From Pseudobdellovibrio sp031428275 (GTDB taxonomy: Bacteria > Bdellovibrionota > Bdellovibrionia > Bdellovibrionales > Bdellovibrionaceae), in contig JANPPC010000045.1 of NCBI GenBank assembly GCA_031428275.1, positions 77,292-141,291 of the forward strand: a stretch of DNA of 64,000 nucleotides, in the 5' to 3' direction. Shown piece by piece: positions 1 to 7,693 of the stretch (positions are counted from its first letter, which is position 1; each line of letters starts with the position of its first letter). Below the pieces are notes generated by a model. That model made no database searches. It saw only the letters and a list, made by a program, of their open reading frames with translations, and was not told where the DNA came from. The translations under genes and the position numbers were made by a program.

Positions 1-1
1 G

Positions 2-511
2 ACCAGTTTTTTTAAAAGTTACGGTTTAAAATGCGTCGGCTTTCGTTACTTTAATGTATTTGGTTCTAGACAAGATCCGAAGGGGTCTTATGCGTCTGTG
101 ATACCAGCCTGGGTTCAAGCCTTAAAAAACCAAGCGCCCATTAAAATCTTTGGAGACGGTTTGCAGACGCGTGATTTCTGCCATGTCAGTCAAATCGTTC
201 AAATGAATTTGCTAGCGGCAGTCAGTAAAGAAAATTCAATTTTTGGTGAAGTTTTTAACGTTGGCTTAGGTCAATCGACTTCGTTACACGAGTTGTTAAA
301 TTATATAAAAACGATCGTTTCTTCGGTGCGACCAGAACTTTCAGAGCAGCCTGAAGTTATCTATTCAGAAGTTCGTGCCGGTGATGTAAAGCATTCGAAA
401 GCTTCAGTTGATAAAGCCGTCAGGCAGTTAGGATTTGCGCCCACGATGAGCGTAGAAGCCGGGCTTAAACAAACGGTAAATTGGTATTTAACAACGAAAG
501 ATTTTTCTTAA
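2..511 (+). CDS. NAD-dependent nucleotide-sugar epimerase, C-terminal part (5' end outside window)
   Basis: The reading frame is already open at base 2, so the N-terminal half, including the Rossmann glycine motif and the catalytic Tyr-x-x-x-Lys, lies outside the window. The visible 169 residues begin within the conserved RYFNVFGSRQDP segment and continue through FGDGLQTRDFCHV and FNVGLGQSTSL. These are typical of extended short-chain dehydrogenase/reductase epimerases of the WbpP/TviC type, which interconvert UDP-GlcNAc and UDP-GalNAc or their uronic acids. The substrate cannot be fixed from this half. The stop codon overlaps the likely start of the next gene (TAATG), so the two are probably translationally coupled. 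It would supply a sugar nucleotide to the polysaccharide genes that follow. Confidence 0.85.
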   Translation, partial: TSFFKSYGLKCVGFRYFNVFGSRQDPKGSYASVIPAWVQALKNQAPIKIFGDGLQTRDFCHVSQIVQMNLLAAVSKENSIFGEVFNVGLGQSTSLHELLNYIKTIVSSVRPELSEQPEVIYSEVRAGDVKHSKASVDKAVRQLGFAPTMSVEAGLKQTVNWYLTTKDFS

Positions 512-2235
512 TGGTTGATCAAGCGACACGTAAAGAGATTAAAGATTTTCTAGGCCCCCAAGTCATTCGTTGGATGTTTACGGGTATTATTGCCGGCATT
601 AGCGTATCAGCCGTAGAACTGGCCATTGCTTACGGAATTCAGGCTTTTTTACTAGCACTCGGCTTGATGAAAGAAAACTTTATCAAGCTACCAGCATGGA
701 TTCCTGTCCAAAGTTTAAAGGCTGTGCTCATTTTCATCGTAGCCCTTGCGGCACTACGATCGATTCTTTATTTTTTTCAAGTGTATGTTCCAAATGCCAC
801 GTATAATGCATTCGGTTTTAGACAACGTCAGCGCTTAGTTGAATGGTCTTTTTCGTCGGCGACGGTTAACACGCCGTACGTATCAACTTTGTACACCGAG
901 AGAGTTACACTTTCTTCCAGTCTAATTAATGGCGTGCAGTACATTATTATCTATGGTTGTACATCTGTGTTGATTACGTGTGCTTTATTTTTTCTTTCAC
1001 CGGTTTTATCGTTGGTGGCTTTTTGTTTAATGGGTGTTTTCTTGATGCCTATTTACTTTTTTAATGCACGTATTCGTAATGAATCATCAAAGTTTGCAGA
1101 CTCCTGGGAACAGGCCAATCGCCGGTTACTGGTCGGTTTAAAAAATATCTTTTTAATTCGGATTTACGGTGCCGAAAAAGAAGAAGTCGAAAAATCGAAG
1201 CAAAGTTTAGCCGTCTATTCTAAAAGTCATACGCTGATCTATAAATTAGGTGCTTTTAAGTTCGCGCTGCCGCAGTTTGTAGGGGTTTTGATTATCTGTT
1301 TAACGGTATACATCGGGCAGAATTACTTTGCCGTCGAAGCCGGTATTTTAGTTTCATTTTTGTATTTATTTTTTCGCTGGGTTCAAAACCTATCATTTAT
1401 TTATTTGAATGCAGGCCAAGTTGTTCATTATAGGCCGCAAATAAACGAATTGTTTGCTTGGCACCGAAATTATTTTTCTGTGTATCGCGATCAGCAAAAT
1501 CTTCAAATGATCGAAGGCAAGCCTTTGCCTAAAAAGTTCAAGGATCCTATTGGTTGGAAAGCAGTCAACTTGAACTTTGCTTATGATCAGCAAGAGAAAG
1601 TTTTAGTCAACTTAAGCTTCGAAATAGAGCCCAGCTCAATTGTCTTAATTAAAGGGCCATCAGGGTCAGGTAAAACCACTCTGATTGGGCTTATGCTTTC
1701 GCAGTTGAACGCAGGGGAAAGCCTTCGCGTTTTCGAAAAAAATGCAGTAGCTAAAGGCATGAACGAAGCTAAGCCCTATTTAATGACCTCTGTTGGCTAT
1801 GCAGGCCCCGAGCCTTTCGTAATTGAAGGAACTGTTCGTGAGAATTTATTGTACGCAAACCATGAAAGTGTGACCGACGAAGCAATTCACGAAGCCTTAA
1901 AAATTGCAGACTGCAGTTTTTTAGAAAATGTAGTGGGTGGTTTGAATTTTAAAATAACCGAACAAGGGCAGGGTTTATCTACGGGGCAGAAACAAAGAAT
2001 TTCGCTAGCCAGAGCTATTTTACGTAATCCAAAGGCCTTATTTTTAGATGAAGCGTTATCAAACGTCGATCAAGAAACGCGCCACCGTATTTTAACTAAT
2101 TTATTTAAAGTACGTGACCGCTTCACGCTAATTTTTATTTCGCATTTTGAATTCGAATCTTTAAAGCCAGACCTTGAAATTATTTTTCAAGGTTCGGGAC
2201 CTGTTCGTGTAAATAAAAACGAGAAACTAAGCTAA
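511..2235 (+). CDS. ABC transporter, fused permease and ATPase
   Basis: A 574-residue half-transporter with an N-terminal membrane domain of about 330 residues and a C-terminal nucleotide-binding domain. The ATPase has a Walker A motif GPSGSGKTT at residues 382-390, a signature LSTGQ at 489-493, a Walker B ending in LDEA near 512-515, and a later H-loop in FISHFE. The architecture is that of MsbA/lipid-exporter-like ABC proteins that work as dimers in the inner membrane. I start it at 511, where ATG overlaps the upstream stop (TAATG). An in-frame ATG at 481 would overlap the epimerase by 31 bases. The context suggests export of a glycan, glycolipid or peptide, but the substrate is unknown. 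Only 3 bases separate its stop from the convergent next gene. Confidence 0.85.
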   Translation: MVDQATRKEIKDFLGPQVIRWMFTGIIAGISVSAVELAIAYGIQAFLLALGLMKENFIKLPAWIPVQSLKAVLIFIVALAALRSILYFFQVYVPNATYNAFGFRQRQRLVEWSFSSATVNTPYVSTLYTERVTLSSSLINGVQYIIIYGCTSVLITCALFFLSPVLSLVAFCLMGVFLMPIYFFNARIRNESSKFADSWEQANRRLLVGLKNIFLIRIYGAEKEEVEKSKQSLAVYSKSHTLIYKLGAFKFALPQFVGVLIICLTVYIGQNYFAVEAGILVSFLYLFFRWVQNLSFIYLNAGQVVHYRPQINELFAWHRNYFSVYRDQQNLQMIEGKPLPKKFKDPIGWKAVNLNFAYDQQEKVLVNLSFEIEPSSIVLIKGPSGSGKTTLIGLMLSQLNAGESLRVFEKNAVAKGMNEAKPYLMTSVGYAGPEPFVIEGTVRENLLYANHESVTDEAIHEALKIADCSFLENVVGGLNFKITEQGQGLSTGQKQRISLARAILRNPKALFLDEALSNVDQETRHRILTNLFKVRDRFTLIFISHFEFESLKPDLEIIFQGSGPVRVNKNEKLS

Positions 2236-2238
2236 CGC

Positions 2239-3975
2239 TCAGATAGATTTACGATTGCGGCGGATAAATCGCCGAGCTAAGTTTCCGAAAGTCTGAAATA
2301 CATTTGTCCAGATCCACTCGGGTTTTTGGCAATCGATCAAAGTGTGATTCTGATCCAAGTATGATAGGGTATGCAGCCCCTGGAAGCCTCCCCAGTGGGC
2401 GGCTGGCTTGATTTTATTAACGAAAGTCTCGCGGTATTCTGTGGGCGAAAGTTTTAATATCTGGTGCAAGCTAATGCTTGAGCCATAACTTAAGACTGAA
2501 TTTTGCGATGGGCGGTATATGAGCCCGTCTTTGTAAAATAAAGCTCCCGCGGCACGAGCCGAACGAATATCAATTTTAATTGGATTTAATAAATGTTCAG
2601 TAAATGGTCCGAACGGGCTTGAAGCATAAGCTATGTTTAAATTTAAATTCGCACCCATTTCACCCTTGGTATAAAAAAGGTACCAAAGGCCCTCGTGTTC
2701 AAAAAGAGTATTATCATTTCGTAATTTTTCGGACAAAACTTCTTTATAGGGTAACCAACTGCCGTCGGCCTGTAGCTGAAAATAATTGAGTTTGTTTTGG
2801 GTGTAAGTCTCGACTAGACAGTAAGTCTTACTTAAATATTTAAAAACGAAAGGGTATGACAAATGATAAGGTTTTGAGATTTCAATTTTTGACGAGTCGA
2901 ATTTTTTTGTCTTGGGATCAAAGCGCGTCGTGCCGATAGTGCCAAGCCGTGTTTTATAATCGAAGCTTTCAAATATAATCCGTGAGCCTTCGGCCGATTC
3001 AAATCCGAACGGATCGGCCATAAAAATTGTTTTTTTTGCCATTGGTAACCAATGCGGATCTAAATCTTGAGTGTCGTGATCGACAAAGTACTGCAGCGGT
3101 TTTTGAATGACTCCTATTCGCCAGCGCTCGGCGAAAAAAAACGAAGTAAATAAATATTTAAAGTTTCGGCCAAAAAGTTTAGCGATGAAATAAATGATCT
3201 GTTTGTTCGAAGGAGCGCGGTAAACTTTCGCGCGCGTAGTCGATTTTGTTTGTAAGGTTGAAAAATCAGTGGTCAATAATTGTCGACAAATCTTAGCGGG
3301 CCACTGGTGACCCACCGAAAATAGCATTTCTAAACTGCGCCGGTACGAGCGTAGATGGCTTGGAACAAAACCTTTTTCAAGAATATAACCAGCATCTAAT
3401 TCTTCGGTCAGTCGTTGCAATACCAAGCCGCAAACGGGATCATTGTTGTATATCTCCCAAAAAGCCGGCGGCAATCCGCGGTAGTGTTCTTCGTTTCCGT
3501 GGTGAAAAGACCAGACACCGTGCTTGGGTGTATTCAAAATATCACCCGTCAGGAAACCTAGCTCTAAATTGATAAGTACATCAAACCCTTCGCCCGCGAC
3601 TTTGGCTAATGAATCGGAGGTAAATGCATATTTAAACGCGCCCTGTTTGCGTAAATGAAAATTCATTGATGGAATTTTTTTCAAAATAGTTTCATCTAGA
3701 ATGGGCCTAAAATGACTGATCTTATTTCGAATAAACAAGTAATAGTAAACATTCCATAATCTGCGCGATCCCAGGACGTATTTTTTGAGGCGATTTAAAA
3801 ACTTACGTTTTTCTGATTCTAGGACGGTTTCGTTGTTCGTTGCGGGAACCCCGCACCATAGCAGGTGTATATCAACTTGTTCGACACGGCTGAGCTCTTC
3901 AATACACAGCAGTTGCCATTGCTTAATGGGCGCATATCCGCATAGAAAACCAACCTTCAATCTAGACTTTGACAT
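2239..3975 (-). CDS. Formyltransferase-like domain fused to a GINT1-type five-bladed propeller domain
   Basis: A 578-residue protein with two parts. Residues about 120-240 resemble the N-terminal domain of methionyl-tRNA and sugar formyltransferases: HHGNEEHYRGLPPAFW, then LDAGYIL, which carries the expected Asp. The Asn of the usual Asn-x-His catalytic pair seems replaced in the SFHHG segment, so catalysis is uncertain. From about residue 300 the repeated motifs MADPFGFE, YHLSYPFVF and NTLFEHEG match the propeller fold of the glucosamine inositolphosphorylceramide transferase N-terminal domain and GH43-like proteins. No signal peptide is visible, so it should be cytoplasmic. It is transcribed away from the wza-like gene. 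A role in acylating or recognising a sugar precursor is inference only. Confidence 0.7.
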   Translation of the reverse strand: MSKSRLKVGFLCGYAPIKQWQLLCIEELSRVEQVDIHLLWCGVPATNNETVLESEKRKFLNRLKKYVLGSRRLWNVYYYLFIRNKISHFRPILDETILKKIPSMNFHLRKQGAFKYAFTSDSLAKVAGEGFDVLINLELGFLTGDILNTPKHGVWSFHHGNEEHYRGLPPAFWEIYNNDPVCGLVLQRLTEELDAGYILEKGFVPSHLRSYRRSLEMLFSVGHQWPAKICRQLLTTDFSTLQTKSTTRAKVYRAPSNKQIIYFIAKLFGRNFKYLFTSFFFAERWRIGVIQKPLQYFVDHDTQDLDPHWLPMAKKTIFMADPFGFESAEGSRIIFESFDYKTRLGTIGTTRFDPKTKKFDSSKIEISKPYHLSYPFVFKYLSKTYCLVETYTQNKLNYFQLQADGSWLPYKEVLSEKLRNDNTLFEHEGLWYLFYTKGEMGANLNLNIAYASSPFGPFTEHLLNPIKIDIRSARAAGALFYKDGLIYRPSQNSVLSYGSSISLHQILKLSPTEYRETFVNKIKPAAHWGGFQGLHTLSYLDQNHTLIDCQKPEWIWTNVFQTFGNLARRFIRRNRKSI

Positions 3976-4035
3976 AATTTCAATTTAGAGGATTTCTATT
4001 ATTTTGTCTGCAAGATTGCGATATACCTTACAGAT

Positions 4036-5073
4036 ATGAATAACTTCTGTAAAACTCACAATTTCACATTCTTGCTATTAACTCTCGCGATTTTAGTTTT
4101 CTCTGGTTGTGCTTCAAAAAAAGAGCGTGCAGAGTTTCCGTATTCGCTCGATGGATTGACTTCAGTCGCTAGCGAATCGTCTGGTCAAAATATACCCGCA
4201 CCAAAATTTAATAAAAACGAAGCTGACCCCATGGTTGAACCAGGCTTTTTATTTGAAATGAGTAACTTAGAAGATCGTACTTTAAACGGACTGTTTCGGG
4301 TTGATTTCGATGGTACTTTAAAGCTTCCGTATAATGTAAAAATTAATACTGAAAAATTACGAGCGTCTGACGTAAAAAGTCGTATGGCTTCGGCTTATCA
4401 AAAGTTCTTTCAAACTCAATCGGCTTTTTCGGTTAATTTAGCTAAACGTGAATACCTAGTTGAAGTGCGTGGTTTAGTCGAAAAACCCGGCCGTCTGGTG
4501 ATGGCCGCAAACGAAAGTTTAGAATCTCTAATTCGCCGTGCGGGTGGCTTAAAAATTGATCGTGATCGTAAAGAATACGAGCCTCGGTATTTACGTGTCG
4601 AAAAGAAAGATAAAACTGAATTCGCACTGCCTTTAGCAGACTACTTTAAAAGCGGAAGTTTAAGCGGAAATTTTGTGATCGATGGCGGGGATAAGCTAGT
4701 TTTTCAGGTCGATGCCCCGACTAATCCGGCGACAGCGCAAGCATTGAATACAATTCAGTTGATGGGTGAAATTGTTCGCCCCGGAGACATTAGCTACAAG
4801 CCCGGCGCCGATATTTATTATTACTTAAAGTTAGCGGGTGGCCCCACGGCGGCGGCAAGTTTAACAGATATTCGAATTGTTCGCGGTCAAAGCAACAACC
4901 GCGTCATTGCTGAGCTAGATTCTTTAGAAGAAGGTCGTCAGCCTTTACTATTGCCGGGTGATTTAATCATTGTAGCATCTGATAAAGCCACTAAGTTCGA
5001 ACGTAAAGTGTCGACAGGGGCTGGGTTAGCTTCAATTTTATCTGCTATTTTACTTATATTTATTGTTTTCTAA
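4036..5073 (+). CDS. Polysaccharide export lipoprotein (Wza/SLBB family)
   Basis: A 345-residue lipoprotein: residues 1-24 form a lipoprotein signal peptide with lipobox FSGC and Cys25 as the lipidated residue. The next region (VEPGFLFEMSNLEDRTLNGLFRVDFDGTLKLPY in overlapping pieces) is the polysaccharide-export domain, followed by two SLBB-like repeats, one starting VEVRGLVEKPGRLVM and one starting MGEIVRPGDISY. A hydrophobic segment closes the C-terminus, where Wza has its outer-membrane helix. Such proteins form the outer-membrane channel for capsule or exopolysaccharide. No convincing Shine-Dalgarno precedes the ATG. The next gene starts 10 bases after the stop, so wza-, wzz- and wzy-like genes form one transcription unit. 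Confidence 0.88.
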   Translation: MNNFCKTHNFTFLLLTLAILVFSGCASKKERAEFPYSLDGLTSVASESSGQNIPAPKFNKNEADPMVEPGFLFEMSNLEDRTLNGLFRVDFDGTLKLPYNVKINTEKLRASDVKSRMASAYQKFFQTQSAFSVNLAKREYLVEVRGLVEKPGRLVMAANESLESLIRRAGGLKIDRDRKEYEPRYLRVEKKDKTEFALPLADYFKSGSLSGNFVIDGGDKLVFQVDAPTNPATAQALNTIQLMGEIVRPGDISYKPGADIYYYLKLAGGPTAAASLTDIRIVRGQSNNRVIAELDSLEEGRQPLLLPGDLIIVASDKATKFERKVSTGAGLASILSAILLIFIVF

Positions 5074-5083
5074 AGGGGACACT

Positions 5084-6259
5084 GTGAATAAAACGTATGC
5101 CGACATCGTTCAGTTTTTAAAATTCGTGAAGGCTAACTTATTAACCTTAGCGGGAATCATTGTGGTCATCACTGGCGGTTTCTTTATATTGACGAAGCTC
5201 TTTGTCGCCACAAAGTACAAGGCTTTCACAATTGTGACGATTCCGACTCGTTACTTTCAGCAACCAGCGGTTGAAGATATTATTCCGGCTGTGCAAGACC
5301 CGGGCGAGATGCGAACTCTTCGCGAGGGTTTATTGACCAGCACCATCAATCGTGACTACTTAGAGAAAATTCGCGCTGATTACAAATTATTTGAAGGTGC
5401 CGAAGGCGATGCAAAAAAATACGAAGCCAATATGCAAAAGCTCAAAGCACAGTTCGAGATTCTTTCGTTAGATTTAACTTCTTTTCAAGTCGGTTTTATC
5501 GGGCCGACGACTGAGACAACTTTAAATGTAGCTGTTGAAACCCAAAATGCGATCATCAATCATCTAAGTAAAGAACGTTCAAATAAACTAACAGATTTGC
5601 GAAATAATCTATTAGCGAAAATTGACTCGCTAGGTTTAAGCGTTAATCGTTCCGGCGACACTTTTTCGGCTTCGCGTCCCGAATCTTTGCAAAATGAATT
5701 GCAGCAAGTGCGTGGTTTAATTTCTTCACTAGGATCGCGTTATACGCTCGAACATCCCACGATGGTGAAGTACAAAGCTCGCGAAAAATTAATTCTTAAC
5801 TGGTTAGCTTCGCACAATCTGTCAGCCACTGAGGCCGTAACGCAGGCGACAGCGCCCCTAAAGCCTTCTCTGGCCGAGCGTAAAGAAGTGCAAGGGCTTA
5901 GTAGCTCAAGCTTACTAGAAGCTGAGCGCTATGCTGATCTTTTAAAACGCGTTGATATTTTAAATATCGTAATCGACTATGAATCAAGTGATTCACAGAA
6001 TCTAATTTTAATTAAACAGCAGCCGATTATTCCGCTTGAGCCTATCAATCCGAAAATGAAATTAGTTTTATTTTGGGGTTTACTGACTTCGTTAATCGCC
6101 TCTGCGCTTTACCTAACGGTAAAAAACCAGATGGAATTAGCAGCGACCGAGGCGGCGGGGCAGTCGCATTTGAATCCGCGAATTAAGGCTGACTTTCTAG
6201 ACGATGTAGCGCCTGCGGCGACGATTACGAATCGTCAGTCAACTATCGACCAGGTTTAG
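5084..6259 (+). CDS. Wzz/GumC-like polysaccharide co-polymerase (chain-length determinant)
   Basis: A 391-residue inner-membrane protein with a membrane segment near residues 22-44, a long periplasmic, partly coiled-coil region, and a second membrane segment preceded by the Pro-rich IIPLEPINPKMK motif. This is the architecture of polysaccharide co-polymerases, which control chain length with the Wzy polymerase and the Wza channel. There is no C-terminal tyrosine-kinase domain; the tail of about 40 residues is polar. I chose the GTG at 5084 because AAAGGGGAC lies at the correct distance. A longer TTG frame from 5063 would overlap the lipoprotein stop and lacks such a site. The stop codon directly abuts the ATG of the next gene. 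Confidence 0.82.
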   Translation: MNKTYADIVQFLKFVKANLLTLAGIIVVITGGFFILTKLFVATKYKAFTIVTIPTRYFQQPAVEDIIPAVQDPGEMRTLREGLLTSTINRDYLEKIRADYKLFEGAEGDAKKYEANMQKLKAQFEILSLDLTSFQVGFIGPTTETTLNVAVETQNAIINHLSKERSNKLTDLRNNLLAKIDSLGLSVNRSGDTFSASRPESLQNELQQVRGLISSLGSRYTLEHPTMVKYKAREKLILNWLASHNLSATEAVTQATAPLKPSLAERKEVQGLSSSSLLEAERYADLLKRVDILNIVIDYESSDSQNLILIKQQPIIPLEPINPKMKLVLFWGLLTSLIASALYLTVKNQMELAATEAAGQSHLNPRIKADFLDDVAPAATITNRQSTIDQV

Positions 6260-7693
6260 ATGTTAACAACACCGATTCAGATTATTACTGAGCAAATGGG
6301 GCAGGTGACCGCCCTGATTTTCTTTTTACTTATGCTTTGGGTTGCGTTCATCCAAGCAGAGGTTTGGTTAGCTAAACCCGAAACTATCTCGCCAAATCCT
6401 AAAACACGTATTGCGCAGATTTTCTTGGGCGTCGCTATTTTCATTATTTTAATTGGCCTCTTTTTTACCAACTGGCCCATTGAGTGGTGGACTTTAGCCA
6501 TCGCGGTTTCCCTTGGTTTTTCGATTTCGGCTTTAGGTACGATGAGCGGCCTTAGTTTCTTAACGGCGTTATTATTAGTTCGTCCCTGGGAAATTTCAAA
6601 AGCTGATGCATTAATCGAAGTTTTGCCACGAGCGGCGGCCATTGTGGTCACGGCTATGTTTGCGATACGTATCTTACGCGAAAAGCGTTTACGAATTTTC
6701 TGGTCGGTCGAATGTACGGTATTAATTGTGTACGCAGTCTGGTTATTCTTCACCACGACGCAAGCTTCCGACCCCGGATTATCGCAAATGTTTTATTTGG
6801 AAACTGTTGCGCGCGGGGCGATCGTTTTCTTTATGGTCGTGAACTTAGTTGAAAATAAAGACGATATTAAAGTTCTTAAAAATGTCTTAGTCGGGGCGGC
6901 TGTAGGCGTAACTTTACTGGCTATCGCCTACAGCGTTTTTTTCGCACAAACGGATGTTACGGGAAGATTGACCTACGTTGGCTTACTTGGGGACCCAAAC
7001 GACATCACCGCATTTACGATTCTAGCCATGCCGTTTGCGCTTAAACCATTTTGGGATCGTCGTGCGTCGACCTTAGCTTGGGTTTTTGCGCTTATGTACT
7101 TAGGCGTTGCGCTAGCAATTATTTATTTGGCGCAGTCACGCGGATCTATCTTGGCGCTACTTATGTTTTTTATCAGCTTTGTGATTTTTAGCACGACTAA
7201 CAAGAAACGAGCTATCTTGCTAGCGGTGTGTTTTGCGATGATGTACTTTCCAGCCCAAAAGCTTTTAAAGCGCGAGGCTGATGATTTAAAGCAATCGGGC
7301 GCTAGTCGACTTATTTACTGGAAGACGGCAGTTAATATGGTCGTGCGACATCCGTTAACAGGCGTTGGCTTTAATGATTATCCGAACCAATATGAAAACT
7401 ATTTAACTGACCCAGATTCGTTTGAGTCGGGTAAACGTACGGCGCACTCAAGCTGGTTTTTAGTTTTAGCTGAAGCCGGTTTTTTTGGTTTTTTGCTATT
7501 TTTCGGACTATACGCACTTTCATTAAAACGTGCGTATACCATTGCAAAAGAACACCCTGAATATTTATTTTCATTACTGAGTTACGGGGTGGCGATGAGC
7601 TTTCTTTCGCACACGTATTTATTGTTTCCTTATTTGCTTTTTGCCTTTACGCTTGTGTCATCAAGCATTCTAGAAAACAAAGAAAAAATCTGA
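6260..7693 (+). CDS. O-antigen ligase/Wzy-type polymerase, multi-pass membrane protein
   Basis: A 477-residue protein with about 12 hydrophobic segments. A central SRGSILALLMFFISF and a late periplasmic loop containing HPLTGVGFNDYPNQYENYL, followed by AHSSWFLVLAEAGFFG, are the hallmarks of the Wzy_C/O-antigen-ligase family. In this family the loop Arg and His residues take part in polymerising or ligating lipid-linked glycans on the periplasmic face. Placed directly after Wza- and Wzz-like genes without any intergenic base, it most likely polymerises the exopolysaccharide; a ligase role is the alternative. Its last 64 bases overlap the 3' end of the convergent DUF4091 gene. Confidence 0.85.
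   Translation: MLTTPIQIITEQMGQVTALIFFLLMLWVAFIQAEVWLAKPETISPNPKTRIAQIFLGVAIFIILIGLFFTNWPIEWWTLAIAVSLGFSISALGTMSGLSFLTALLLVRPWEISKADALIEVLPRAAAIVVTAMFAIRILREKRLRIFWSVECTVLIVYAVWLFFTTTQASDPGLSQMFYLETVARGAIVFFMVVNLVENKDDIKVLKNVLVGAAVGVTLLAIAYSVFFAQTDVTGRLTYVGLLGDPNDITAFTILAMPFALKPFWDRRASTLAWVFALMYLGVALAIIYLAQSRGSILALLMFFISFVIFSTTNKKRAILLAVCFAMMYFPAQKLLKREADDLKQSGASRLIYWKTAVNMVVRHPLTGVGFNDYPNQYENYLTDPDSFESGKRTAHSSWFLVLAEAGFFGFLLFFGLYALSLKRAYTIAKEHPEYLFSLLSYGVAMSFLSHTYLLFPYLLFAFTLVSSSILENKEKI

Noticed and set aside
6277..6756. 159-codon open frame on the minus strand inside the wzy/ligase-like gene
   Set aside because: Lies wholly within a well-supported membrane protein gene; its Lys/Ile-rich translation has no domain or ribosome-binding site.
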